Origin: an uncultured Clostridia bacterium | GTDB lineage: Bacteria; Bacillota; Clostridia; Oscillospirales; Acutalibacteraceae | DNA length: 19,435 bases | Assembly: GCA_944381295.1 (NCBI GenBank) | Contig: CALWKP010000030.1 | Coordinates: 1-19,435 of the forward strand | Reading direction: 5' to 3' | Shown: positions 6,290 to 13,861 of the stretch, in pieces | How the letters are laid out: every line of letters starts with the position of its first letter | How positions within the stretch are numbered: the stretch's first letter is position 1 | The notes under the pieces: generated by a model | What the model was told of the DNA's origin: nothing | What the model saw: only the letters and a program-made list of their open reading frames with translations | Databases searched by the model: none | Program-made: the position numbers and the translations under genes

Positions 6290-7780
6290 ATGCTCGATCA
6301 GGTCAATTTAAACAAGAAGGTTGACAAAACTCTGGCCAAAAAAGAAATCAAACGGATGGAAGCCGAACTCAGTGTCATACAGCAGGACATCAAAAATAAA
6401 AAACTTCCGGTCATTATCCTCTTTGACGGATGGGGGGCAGCCGGGAAAGGCAGCATGATCGCCGATCTGATTCTGAATTTCGACCCCCGTGGATGCCGGG
6501 TCATTTCCAACGCTGCTGCTACCGAAACGGAAAAACGAGAACCTCTTTTATGGCGGTACTGGAAAAACATCCCGGAATATGGTCAAATCGCCGTTATGGA
6601 CCGCAGCTGGTATCAGGATGTTTCCACGGCGCGCATTGAGGATGAACTGGACAGTGATGTGGTTCTCCGGCGGATCAACAGTATCAAAATTTTTGAGCGC
6701 CAGCTTACCGATGACGGGTATCTGGTCATCAAATTTTTCCTGCATATCAGCAAGAAGGAACAGAAACAACGGTTTGATAAACTGGATTCCGACAAAAACA
6801 CCGAATGGCGTGTGACCGAACAGGATCGCCGCCGCAACCGCGCTTATGAAGAATACTATCAGGCATTCGACGAAATGCTCCAATACACCGATACCCCCAA
6901 CGCTCCCTGGCATATCATCCCAAGCCATGACAAGACGACCGCAAAACTGGAAATCTATCGGATCGTGCTGGATTCTATTCGGAAAGCATTTGCCCGGCAG
7001 GAGGTTGCGCCGGCACTCAGCCAGGGGATCATCATGCCGAAAACTTTCACCCTTCTGGACATGCCATTATTATCTGACATCAAATTGGACCAGGTTATGT
7101 CCAAAGAACAATATGACAAGGAATTGAAAAAGCTCCAGAAGAAGTTAAGTGATCTTCACAACAAGTTGTATCGCAAAAAAGTACCGGTCGTGATCGCCTA
7201 TGAAGGATGGGATGCTGCGGGCAAAGGCGGGAATATCAAGAGGGTAGCGGCGGCTCTGGATCCCCGCGGATATGAGGTACATCCGATCGCATCACCAAGC
7301 AAGACCGAACTTGCTCACCAATATCTATGGCGTTTCTGGAACAGGCTGCCCAAAGACGGGCATATTGCGATTTTTGACCGGACATGGTATGGGCGTGTCA
7401 TGGTAGAACGGCTGGAAGGATTTTGTTCTACTGCGGCATGGCAGAGGGCATACCGGGAGATCAATGAATTTGAACGGGAATTGTATGATTGGGGAGCTGT
7501 CATTCTCAAATTCTGGCTCCACATTGACCAGGACGAACAGCTCAAGAGGTTTACGGACCGTCAAAACACGCCGGAGAAGCAATGGAAGATCACGGAGGAA
7601 GATTGGCGGAACCGTGAAAAATGGCCGCAATACGAGCAAGCGGTAAACGATATGCTGAAATACACTTCGACAGACTTTGCACCATGGCATATTATTGAAT
7701 CTCAGGACAAAAAGTATGGAAGGATTCAGGCATTGAAGCTGATTATTCACGCGATCGAAGAAAGGCTGGATGAGAACTGA
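6290..7780 (+). CDS. ppk2: Two-domain polyphosphate kinase 2 (polyphosphate:AMP phosphotransferase type)
   Basis: PPK2 enzymes transfer phosphate between inorganic polyphosphate and nucleotides. Class II members carry two fused PPK2 domains and are known to phosphorylate AMP to ADP; this 496-residue protein has that layout. Domain 1 has Walker A GWGAAGKGS (47-55) and DRSWYQDV (104-111). Domain 2 has Walker A GWDAAGKGGN (306-315) and DRTWYGRV (363-370). Each has a PWHII segment near its end. In known two-domain enzymes the C-terminal domain is the active one, and here domain 2 also keeps the more canonical motifs. The start is the ATG at 6290, preceded by GGAGGT with 6-nt spacing; the frame is open back to 6215, but that extension has no ribosome site. 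It is a single-gene unit, divergent from mutY, ended by the inverted repeats downstream. Confidence 0.95.
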   Translation: MLDQVNLNKKVDKTLAKKEIKRMEAELSVIQQDIKNKKLPVIILFDGWGAAGKGSMIADLILNFDPRGCRVISNAAATETEKREPLLWRYWKNIPEYGQIAVMDRSWYQDVSTARIEDELDSDVVLRRINSIKIFERQLTDDGYLVIKFFLHISKKEQKQRFDKLDSDKNTEWRVTEQDRRRNRAYEEYYQAFDEMLQYTDTPNAPWHIIPSHDKTTAKLEIYRIVLDSIRKAFARQEVAPALSQGIIMPKTFTLLDMPLLSDIKLDQVMSKEQYDKELKKLQKKLSDLHNKLYRKKVPVVIAYEGWDAAGKGGNIKRVAAALDPRGYEVHPIASPSKTELAHQYLWRFWNRLPKDGHIAIFDRTWYGRVMVERLEGFCSTAAWQRAYREINEFERELYDWGAVILKFWLHIDQDEQLKRFTDRQNTPEKQWKITEEDWRNREKWPQYEQAVNDMLKYTSTDFAPWHIIESQDKKYGRIQALKLIIHAIEERLDEN

Positions 7781-7784
7781 CCGC

Positions 7785-7890
7785 CCGCGGGGAGGCGGAC
7801 CCCAAAAGCGCGCCGCGCTTTCCCGCGGACGGGCAAGCCCGTCCGCGGCAGCCGGACCTTTGGTCCGGCGATGGGTCCGCCTCCCCGCGG
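7785..7890. repeat. Second four-arm (cloverleaf-like) inverted-repeat structure
   Basis: A perfect 18-bp outer stem pairs CCGCGGGGAGGCGGACCC (7785-7802) with GGGTCCGCCTCCCCGCGG (7873-7890). It encloses three hairpins: 7805-7811 with 7815-7821 (7 bp), 7823-7833 with 7838-7848 (11 bp) and 7851-7858 with 7862-7869 (8 bp). It starts within a few bases of the ppk2 stop. The plan is the same as at 434-560, but the sequence differs. Confidence 0.85.
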
Positions 7891-7915
7891 TTTCGCTCTA
7901 CACAACTTTCCTGCT

Positions 7916-7960
7916 GAAAACTGTGGGCCAGCGGATACCCGCTGGCCCACAGTTTTCTTT
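7916..7960 (+). terminator. Strong terminator between ppk2 and thiC
   Basis: A perfect 19-bp stem pairs 7916-7934 with 7939-7957 (4-nt loop). Runs of A at its left foot and T at its right foot would allow termination in both directions. It is the probable end of the ppk2 transcript and a backstop for thiC. Confidence 0.85.
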
Positions 7961-8228
7961 ATGACTGCACATCAACAAGCCGCCAGACTTGCCACCTCTT
8001 ACCGGAAAACGACAATCATTTTCTGAACCTGCGGTCGGCAAATCGCGCATGCGTCGTACCTCCGCCCGGCGATCAGCAAAAAATCATCTTAGTTCCCGTG
8101 CTTTTCCCTGACGGGAGTGGGTTAAGACTATCGGGCGACGGCAAAGTAATTTTCTCCACAATATTCTGCGCCCGGCCTACCCTCCGCAGGCGCGGAAATC
8201 TTTGATTTCCGCTTAGGCCGTGAGGTTA
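7961..8228. other. Unassigned intergenic stretch
   Basis: This holds no supportable gene. It contains a hairpin at 8173-8220 (listed separately) and a weak one, CCCGT (8095-8099) with ACGGG (8111-8115). A minus-strand frame from ATG at 8050 to 7898 has a purine-rich GGAGG before it, but it runs through the terminator at 7916-7957 and matches nothing recognised. It could be remnant sequence or a dispersed repeat. Confidence 0.4.
8173..8220 (-). terminator. Hairpin structure directly after thiC
   Basis: An outer 7-bp stem (CGGCCTA 8173-8179 with TAGGCCG 8214-8220) encloses a perfect 9-bp hairpin, GCGGAAATC (8192-8200) with GATTTCCGC (8204-8212). It starts 8 nt past the thiC stop. No T-tract follows on the minus strand, so it may be an mRNA 3'-end stabiliser rather than a terminator. 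Confidence 0.5.
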
Positions 8229-9533
8229 TTATTCCATAATATCCACATTTTCCCCACGCAGGATCTTATTCATGTTACGCACCGCACACATTTTCCCGCA
8301 CATCGTGCAGGTATCCTCATGTTCCGGCTTGGATTCCGCACGGTACCGCCGCGCCTTTTCCGGATCAATTGCCAGCTTGAACTGTGTTTCCCAGTCGAGC
8401 TCCCGCCGTGCTTCGCTCATCTGATAGTCCCAGTCGGCCGCTCCCGGCAGTCCTTTCGCAATATCTGCCGCATGCGCTGCAATCTTTGACGCAACAATTC
8501 CTTCCTTAACGTCTTCTACCGTCGGCAGCCGCAAATGTTCCGCGGGCGTTACATAACACAGGAACGACGCCCCATAAGTTGCCGCGATGGCACCGCCGAT
8601 TGCCGCCGTGATATGATCGTATCCCGGCGCCACGTCTGTGACCAGAGGCCCCAACACATAAAACGGCGCGCCTTTGCATACCGTCTGCTCGATCTCCATG
8701 TTGGCCCGAATCTGGTTCAGCGGCATGTGTCCCGGCCCTTCAATCATCACCTGTACGTCTTTATCCCAGGCACGCTGCGTCAATTCCCCTAATGTCACTA
8801 GCTCCTCGATCTGGGAAATATCCCCCGCATCTGCAAGCGATCCCGGTCGGCAAGCGCACCCTAAACTCATTGTCACATCATCTTCCCGGCAAATGTCCAG
8901 GATCTCGTCAAACCTCTCGTAAAACGGGTTTTCCTGTCCTGTCAGCATCATCCATGCAAAAATGATCGAGCCGCCACGGGAAACAATATTGGTATGACGC
9001 TTACAAGCCTTAAATCTTCCCGCAGTATTATTGTTGATTCCGCAATGGATCGTCATAAAATCTACGCCGTCCTGGGCATGCATCCGCACGATATCAATCC
9101 ACTCGTCCGATGTGATTTTTTTCAATGCCTTGTGATAATAGACGACCGCGTCGTAAATCGGAACTGTCCCAATCACCGCCGGACATTCTGCTGTAAGCTT
9201 CCGACGAAACACTTTGGTATCTCCGAAGGAACTGAGGTCCATAATGGCCTCTGCGCCCATATTGACAGCACTCATCACTTTCTGCATTTCTACATCCATA
9301 TCCATGCAGTCGCGGGATGTTCCCAAATTGACGTTGATCTTTGTCTTGAGCGCACGTCCAATCCCGCAGGCTTTCAGGCATTTATGATTTTTATTGGCAG
9401 GAATACATACCTGACCCTTCGCTACCAGTTCCCGCAGCTGTTCCGGGTCCATTTTCTCCTGTGCAGCAACTTCCGTCAATTCTTTCGTGATGATCCCCTG
9501 CCGGGCAGCATCCATCTGTGTCGTGTACCCCAT
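8229..9533 (-). CDS. thiC: Phosphomethylpyrimidine synthase (ThiC)
   Basis: ThiC is a radical SAM enzyme that converts 5-aminoimidazole ribotide to HMP-P, the pyrimidine half of thiamine. The protein has 434 residues, the short form common in anaerobes that lacks the plant/proteobacterial N-terminal extension. Visible signatures are NVNLGTSRD, DLSSFGDTK, GVDFMTIHCGI, RGGSIIFAWM, MIEGPGHMPLNQI, GPLVTDVAPGYDHITAAIGGA and a C-terminal Cys cluster C409/C412/C416 (CTMCGKMC). The cluster spacing is CX2CX3C rather than the CX2CX4C of the E. coli type; I believe this occurs in clostridial ThiC. The ATG at 9533 is preceded by AGGAGGAATTTCATC. The frame is open back to 9611, but that part overlaps the riboswitch terminator. 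No other thi gene is in the window. Confidence 0.98.
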   Translation of the reverse strand: MGYTTQMDAARQGIITKELTEVAAQEKMDPEQLRELVAKGQVCIPANKNHKCLKACGIGRALKTKINVNLGTSRDCMDMDVEMQKVMSAVNMGAEAIMDLSSFGDTKVFRRKLTAECPAVIGTVPIYDAVVYYHKALKKITSDEWIDIVRMHAQDGVDFMTIHCGINNNTAGRFKACKRHTNIVSRGGSIIFAWMMLTGQENPFYERFDEILDICREDDVTMSLGCACRPGSLADAGDISQIEELVTLGELTQRAWDKDVQVMIEGPGHMPLNQIRANMEIEQTVCKGAPFYVLGPLVTDVAPGYDHITAAIGGAIAATYGASFLCYVTPAEHLRLPTVEDVKEGIVASKIAAHAADIAKGLPGAADWDYQMSEARRELDWETQFKLAIDPEKARRYRAESKPEHEDTCTMCGKMCAVRNMNKILRGENVDIME

Positions 9534-9589
9534 GATGAAATTCCTCCTTTGAAGATTGCCGGAGAATCCCCGGATCAGGACTGAAAACG

Positions 9590-9623
9590 AAAAAGCCACA
9601 CCGGGAACCAATCCCGGTGTGGC
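9590..9623 (-). terminator. Expression-platform terminator of the thiC riboswitch
   Basis: Read on the minus strand, a perfect 11-bp stem (GCCACACCGGG with CCCGGTGTGGC, 7-nt loop) is followed by five T residues. It lies between the TPP aptamer and the thiC ribosome binding site, so TPP binding would favour premature termination. Confidence 0.88.
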
Positions 9624-9643
9624 AAATTTTCCAACACATCACA

Positions 9644-9661
9644 GGGGATAAAATGATCCCC
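9644..9661 (-). promoter_or_regulatory. Small hairpin between aptamer and terminator
   Basis: A 6-bp stem pairs GGGGAT with ATCCCC (6-nt loop). It may be part of the switching region of the thiC leader. An antiterminator pairing was not resolved. Confidence 0.4.
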
Positions 9662-9667
9662 ATCCTA

Positions 9668-9762
9668 TGGCTATCTCCCTACGCCGGCATTATCCGTACA
9701 GGTTCCTCGGGTTTAGAATGCGGTGCACTCAATCTCAGCAAATAACGCTCCCCGGTTCTTAT
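9668..9762 (-). promoter_or_regulatory. TPP riboswitch (THI element) upstream of thiC
   Basis: The minus strand carries the conserved TPP aptamer core in order: GCTGAGATTGAG, then CTAAACCCGAGGAACCTG, then GGATAATGCCGGCGTAGGGA. The first block holds the CUGAGA signature and the last two the pyrophosphate sensor helix. It lies between promoter 9780-9808 and terminator 9590-9623, so control is by transcription attenuation. Outer limits are approximate. Confidence 0.96.
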
Positions 9763-9779
9763 ATTGATTTGTTTGTCTT

Positions 9780-9808
9780 ATTATGGCACATTCTGTACAG
9801 GTTGTCAA
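9780..9808 (-). promoter_or_regulatory. Promoter of the thiC transcript
   Basis: On the minus strand a perfect TTGACA (9808-9803) and CATAAT (9785-9780) are separated by 17 nt, just upstream of the TPP aptamer. Confidence 0.78.
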
Positions 9809-9852
9809 ATATTTTGGAAGTTTCCTGAATTTCGAAGCCAAGAAATCCGCAG

Positions 9853-9881
9853 GTGACAAACTGATAAAAAAATGATACAAT
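9853..9881 (+). promoter_or_regulatory. Promoter for the DEAD-box helicase gene
   Basis: GTGACA (9853-9858) and TACAAT (9876-9881) are separated by 17 nt. It is divergent from the thiC promoter. The predicted leader to the ATG at 10032 is about 145 nt. Confidence 0.6.
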
Positions 9882-9944
9882 ATCCACAGGTCTTGTGGAA
9901 AATCACAACGAAAAAGAGCCTCCCCTTTTGGTTACTAATTTTCC

Positions 9945-9970
9945 AGCCACCCAGGGGTGGTTTTCTGTTT
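9945..9970 (+). terminator. Possible attenuator in the helicase leader
   Basis: CCACC (9947-9951) pairs with GGTGG (9956-9960), extended by one A-T and one G-T pair, and is followed by TTTTCTGTTT. It is short and weak, but its position in a long leader suggests attenuation or cold-responsive folding. This is inference. Confidence 0.35.
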
Positions 9971-10031
9971 ATTGGCTTCCGCAAACCTCTGCGGACCTTT
10001 TCCGCTAAAAAAGATTGAGGACAGGGAACAT

Positions 10032-11717
10032 ATGAAATTCACACAATTGGAATTGATGCCCGAAATTACCCGTGCACTGGAAGAAGAAGGCTATGCGGAA
10101 CCTTCCCCCATCCAGGAAAGATCCATCCCTCCAGCATTGGAAGGCCGTGACGTGTTGGGCTGTGCTCAGACCGGGACCGGAAAGACTGCTGCATTTGCGG
10201 TCCCTATTTTACAGAGGCTTGTATCTTCTGGCCATAACCACGCAATCCGTGCGTTGGTTCTGACCCCAACAAGGGAACTTGCCCTTCAGATCGGAGAAAG
10301 TTTCCAGACATACGGAAAATTTCTCTCTCTCAGCAGTACCGTTATTTTTGGCGGGGTATCTCCCGCATCACAGGCAGAACAACTCCGGAAAAATCCTTCG
10401 ATTCTGATTGCTACTCCCGGACGGTTAAATGATTTCTTAGGTCAGGGACTGCTCTCACTCAAAGATATTGAGATTTTTGTGCTGGATGAAGCTGACAGGA
10501 TGCTCGATATGGGATTCTGGCCCGATGTAAAAAAGGTCATCGGACAACTTCCTCAGAAAAAACAGACGCTTTTTTTCTCGGCTACTATGCCTCCGGAAAT
10601 TTTGGATTTTGCCAACTCGTTGTTGGTATCTCCTGTCCGCGTATCCGTAGCACCTCAGGCTACTCCCGTTGAAGCCATCGCACAATCGGTTTATTTTGTT
10701 GATAAGCCGCGGAAAAGCAAATTGTTGATTCATCTGCTTCAGGACCCGACTATTACTTCCGCTCTGGTATTCACCCGGACCAAGCACGGGGCCGACCGCG
10801 TTGTACGAGATCTTACCAGAGCAGGGATCCGCACGCAGGCAATCCATGGAAATAAATCGCAAACGGCACGTCAGCAGGCATTAGGCCGCTTTAAATCCGG
10901 CGAACTTCGTGTGCTTGTAGCTACCGACATTGCCGCACGAGGAATCGACATCGAAGAACTTTCCCATGTCATCAACTACGATCTTCCAAACATCCCGGAA
11001 ACTTATGTGCATCGAATCGGGCGCACTGGGCGCGCCGGTGCCAGTGGTACCGCAATCTCATTTTGCTGTATTGATGAAAAGCCCTATCTGGTGGATATCG
11101 AAAAGCTGACAAGACAAAAAATCCCGGAAGTAAAGGAACATCCGTTTCCGATGGAGATTTTGGAACCTCACCCACCTCAGGAAAAACAAAAAGGCCGTGG
11201 TAATCCCGGAACTTCTGAACAACGGAAAGACGAGAAAAAAGGAAAAAATCCCCCTGCAAAACACGAAGGTTCCCACGCTGACCAGCAAAAATCTTCCCAA
11301 AAGCGTCATAAGCGCGGGGCAAAACCGGCAGAGAAAGAGCCTTGTTCCCAAGAGACTCAACAGGCGCCGTCACAACCCTTGGCAGAGGCACCTGCCAGAA
11401 AACCTGTCGGGAAAGGAACTCGCTCACACAAGGAGAAGCCCCATAAGGATAAGGACAAGGGCAGCGAAGCTGACTTACTGATCAAAAAAGAGACAGATCG
11501 TCTGCCCAAACCAGAACCACAGAAGTATTCCTCTTCTTTTGAGCCCCGGCCCCATACTCCGGAACCGCGTCACGTGGACTTCCTGACAGAGAAACCTTTA
11601 CCGCGCACTTTAGGTGTTCCACAAAAATTTGTGCCCTCGCAAGGTGCCGTGAAACGACCATGCGATCAGCCATTATCCAACCGTCATTTAGACCCTATTA
11701 TCAAGCGGAAAGGTTAA
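10032..11717 (+). CDS. DEAD-box ATP-dependent RNA helicase (RhlE-like) with charged C-terminal tail
   Basis: This protein remodels RNA using ATP, with likely roles in ribosome assembly, RNA decay or cold adaptation. It has 561 residues. All helicase motifs are intact: Q-motif region FTQLEL...GYAEPSPIQ, motif I AQTGTGKT (45-52), PTRELALQ, TPGR, DEAD (152-155), SAT (183-185), TDIAARGIDI and HRIGRTGR (327-334). The pattern F-x-x-L-x-L and AQTGTGKTAAF best fits RhlE. From about residue 370 to the end it is a Lys/Pro/Gln/Glu-rich, low-complexity, probably disordered RNA-binding tail, longer than in most RhlE proteins. The ATG at 10032 is chosen because homology begins there. The frame extends to a GTG at 9957, but that lies in the leader hairpin. 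The ribosome site is weak (GAGG or AGGGA). The ABC exporter gene follows on the same strand after 228 nt. Confidence 0.95.
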   Translation: MKFTQLELMPEITRALEEEGYAEPSPIQERSIPPALEGRDVLGCAQTGTGKTAAFAVPILQRLVSSGHNHAIRALVLTPTRELALQIGESFQTYGKFLSLSSTVIFGGVSPASQAEQLRKNPSILIATPGRLNDFLGQGLLSLKDIEIFVLDEADRMLDMGFWPDVKKVIGQLPQKKQTLFFSATMPPEILDFANSLLVSPVRVSVAPQATPVEAIAQSVYFVDKPRKSKLLIHLLQDPTITSALVFTRTKHGADRVVRDLTRAGIRTQAIHGNKSQTARQQALGRFKSGELRVLVATDIAARGIDIEELSHVINYDLPNIPETYVHRIGRTGRAGASGTAISFCCIDEKPYLVDIEKLTRQKIPEVKEHPFPMEILEPHPPQEKQKGRGNPGTSEQRKDEKKGKNPPAKHEGSHADQQKSSQKRHKRGAKPAEKEPCSQETQQAPSQPLAEAPARKPVGKGTRSHKEKPHKDKDKGSEADLLIKKETDRLPKPEPQKYSSSFEPRPHTPEPRHVDFLTEKPLPRTLGVPQKFVPSQGAVKRPCDQPLSNRHLDPIIKRKG

Positions 11718-11945
11718 CGATAAACATACTCGTTCCGGAAAATATCAGATTTCTTTCCAGACAGACAAATTTTTTCTATTATCCAACACTCCCGTGAGTA
11801 TCAACGTACTTCTTACGGAAGTTTTGTTGCGATTGTCAGGGCAGCGGTTCTATATTTCGGAGACAGTTTTGCCGCCCAGCCTATTCCCCACAGATGCGTC
11901 TCTTTGCTTCACCGATTCTTTATTTAATTATCACGGAGGAAAACC
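11718..11945. other. Intergenic stretch between helicase and ABC exporter genes
   Basis: No gene, convincing terminator or strong promoter is visible here. The only clear element is the CGGAGG ribosome site just before 11946. Confidence 0.4.
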
Positions 11946-13703
11946 ATGGTTAAAACCATTCATCTGGTAAAACGCTTTGTCCCCTATTTCAAAAAATATA
12001 TTGGGATTTTGGCGTTAGATTTGTTTTGTGCATCACTTACTACCTTATGCGAAATCTATCTGCCGCTGATTGTACGGTATTTAACGGATATCGGGGTCAG
12101 CGATCCTGCTGCACTCACTGTGCAGGTCATTCTCCAGTTAGGCGGATTTTACTTGTTCCTACGGGTAATCGATACCGCTGCCAATTATTTTATGCAGTCG
12201 ATTGGCCATGTTATGGGCGCTCGTATTGAAACGGATATGCGTCGGGATTTGTTTGACCATTTACAGGAACTGTCTTACTCCTATTTTGACAACACGAAAA
12301 TTGGACAAATCATGGCCCGAATCACCAGCGACTTGTTTGATGTCACCGAATTTGCTCACCACTGCCCGGAAGAGTATTTTATCGCAACAATCAAAATCGT
12401 CACGGCTTTTTGCATCCTTGCCAGCATGAATATCTGGCTGACGCTAATTATCTTCGCCATTCTTCCGTTCATGCTGATCTGCACGTCCTATTTCAAAAAG
12501 AAGATGCGCCGTTCTTTTAAAGAATCACGGGTACAGATCGGTGAACTGAACGCCCAGACCGAAGACAGTCTTTTAGGAGTACGCGTTGTCAAATCATTTG
12601 CAAACGAAGATATTGAACGGCAGAAGTTCCATGCCGGAAACACGAAATTCCTCGATATTAAAAAAGTCATGTACCACTATATGGCAGGATTTAACAGTAC
12701 GACACGCATTTTTGACGGTATTATGTATGTTGTGGTAATCGTCGCCGGCGGTCTGTTTATGCTTTACGGGCAGATTACTGTGGCAGATTTCACGGCATAT
12801 CTGTTGTATGTGTCCACTCTTTTGACCTCTATCCGCCGTATCGTGGAATTTGCAGAGCAGTTCCAGCGAGGAATGACCGGTATTGAACGCTTTGTTGAGA
12901 TCATGGATGCTCCAGTAGAAATCCACGATAACCCTGGCGCAAAGCCATTATCCCATGTAAAAGGGGATATCGTATTTGACCACGTCAGCTTCAAATATTC
13001 GGACAATCACAAGGATGTTCTGTCCAACATCACACTGCACGTCAAACCCGGCGACAATATCGCATTGGTTGGACCATCTGGTGGCGGAAAAACCACCCTG
13101 TGCAGTCTGATTCCACGGTTTTATGATGTCACCTCAGGGCGTATTCTGATCGACGGCCAGGATATCCGCAGCTTAACGCTGAAATCACTGCGTTCCCAGA
13201 TCGGTGTGGTCCAGCAGGAAGTCTATTTATTCTCCGGTACCATTTTTGAAAACATCGAATACGGCAAACCTGGTGCATCACGGGATGAAGTGATGCAGGC
13301 GGCAAAGCTTGCGGGCGCCCATGAATTTATCCTCCAGCTTGAAAACGGGTACGATACATATGTTGGGGAACGTGGCTTGAAACTCTCCGGTGGCCAAAAG
13401 CAGCGGATCAGTATTGCCCGAGTATTCCTGAAAAACCCGCCGATTCTGATTTTGGACGAAGCGACTTCCGCTCTGGACAATGAAAGTGAACGTTTGGTGC
13501 AGCAATCGCTGGAAGTGCTGGCAAAGGGCCGCACAACGTTTACGATTGCACACCGTCTCACAACCATTCGCAATGCCGCAACAATTTTGGTGCTGACCGA
13601 AAACGGAATCGAAGAACAAGGCTCTCACGCGGAATTGATTGAAAAGCATGGGATCTATTATGGGCTGTATAAGCTGTACAGCGAGATGAATGAGCCGGTA
13701 TGA
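11946..13703 (+). CDS. ABC exporter half-transporter (transmembrane domain fused to ATPase)
   Basis: This 585-residue protein has the exporter order of an N-terminal six-helix type-1 ABC transmembrane domain (about 1-320) and a C-terminal nucleotide-binding domain (about 340-585). The ATPase motifs are complete: Walker A GPSGGGKTT (376-384), Q-loop VVQQEVYLFS, signature LSGGQKQR (480-487), Walker B ILILDEATSALD and H-loop IAHRLTT. Catalytic Glu is present, so a functional homodimer of the Sav1866/MsbA type is plausible. No second half-transporter lies beside it, although many Bacillota multidrug exporters are gene pairs. The substrate is unknown; drugs, lipids or peptides are all possible. 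The ATG is preceded by CGGAGG at 7-8 nt. The transcript ends at the bidirectional terminator 13780-13832. Confidence 0.94.
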   Translation: MVKTIHLVKRFVPYFKKYIGILALDLFCASLTTLCEIYLPLIVRYLTDIGVSDPAALTVQVILQLGGFYLFLRVIDTAANYFMQSIGHVMGARIETDMRRDLFDHLQELSYSYFDNTKIGQIMARITSDLFDVTEFAHHCPEEYFIATIKIVTAFCILASMNIWLTLIIFAILPFMLICTSYFKKKMRRSFKESRVQIGELNAQTEDSLLGVRVVKSFANEDIERQKFHAGNTKFLDIKKVMYHYMAGFNSTTRIFDGIMYVVVIVAGGLFMLYGQITVADFTAYLLYVSTLLTSIRRIVEFAEQFQRGMTGIERFVEIMDAPVEIHDNPGAKPLSHVKGDIVFDHVSFKYSDNHKDVLSNITLHVKPGDNIALVGPSGGGKTTLCSLIPRFYDVTSGRILIDGQDIRSLTLKSLRSQIGVVQQEVYLFSGTIFENIEYGKPGASRDEVMQAAKLAGAHEFILQLENGYDTYVGERGLKLSGGQKQRISIARVFLKNPPILILDEATSALDNESERLVQQSLEVLAKGRTTFTIAHRLTTIRNAATILVLTENGIEEQGSHAELIEKHGIYYGLYKLYSEMNEPV

Positions 13704-13779
13704 GGAGGGCTATCCATCTCAGTGATGACCTGATAATCTATTCAACATAAATTGCTATCGATACACATAATCTTATTGC

Positions 13780-13832
13780 GCAAAGAAGGCACTTTCCCAA
13801 ACAGATTCTGCTTGGAAAAGTGCCTTCTTTGC
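13780..13832. terminator. Bidirectional terminator between the ABC exporter and AraC genes
   Basis: GCAAAGAAGGCACTTTCCCAA (13780-13800) pairs with 13812-13832 with a single C/A mismatch in 21 positions and an 11-nt loop. The stem feet are A- and T-rich. It serves the two convergent genes. Confidence 0.82.
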
Positions 13833-13861
13833 ATGACTTAATATAAACGAGATTTCCTCTC

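Noticed and set aside
7898..8050. 50-codon minus-strand frame with a GGAGG-like site, between thiC and ppk2
   Set aside because: It runs through the 19-bp terminator stem at 7916-7957 and resembles no known protein.
9534..9611. N-terminal extension of thiC to 9611
   Set aside because: The extension overlaps the riboswitch terminator, and the ATG at 9533 has an excellent AGGAGG site and matches the family start.
9957..10031. N-terminal extension of the DEAD-box protein to a GTG at 9957
   Set aside because: It lies in a leader hairpin, and the helicase homology starts exactly at the ATG at 10032.
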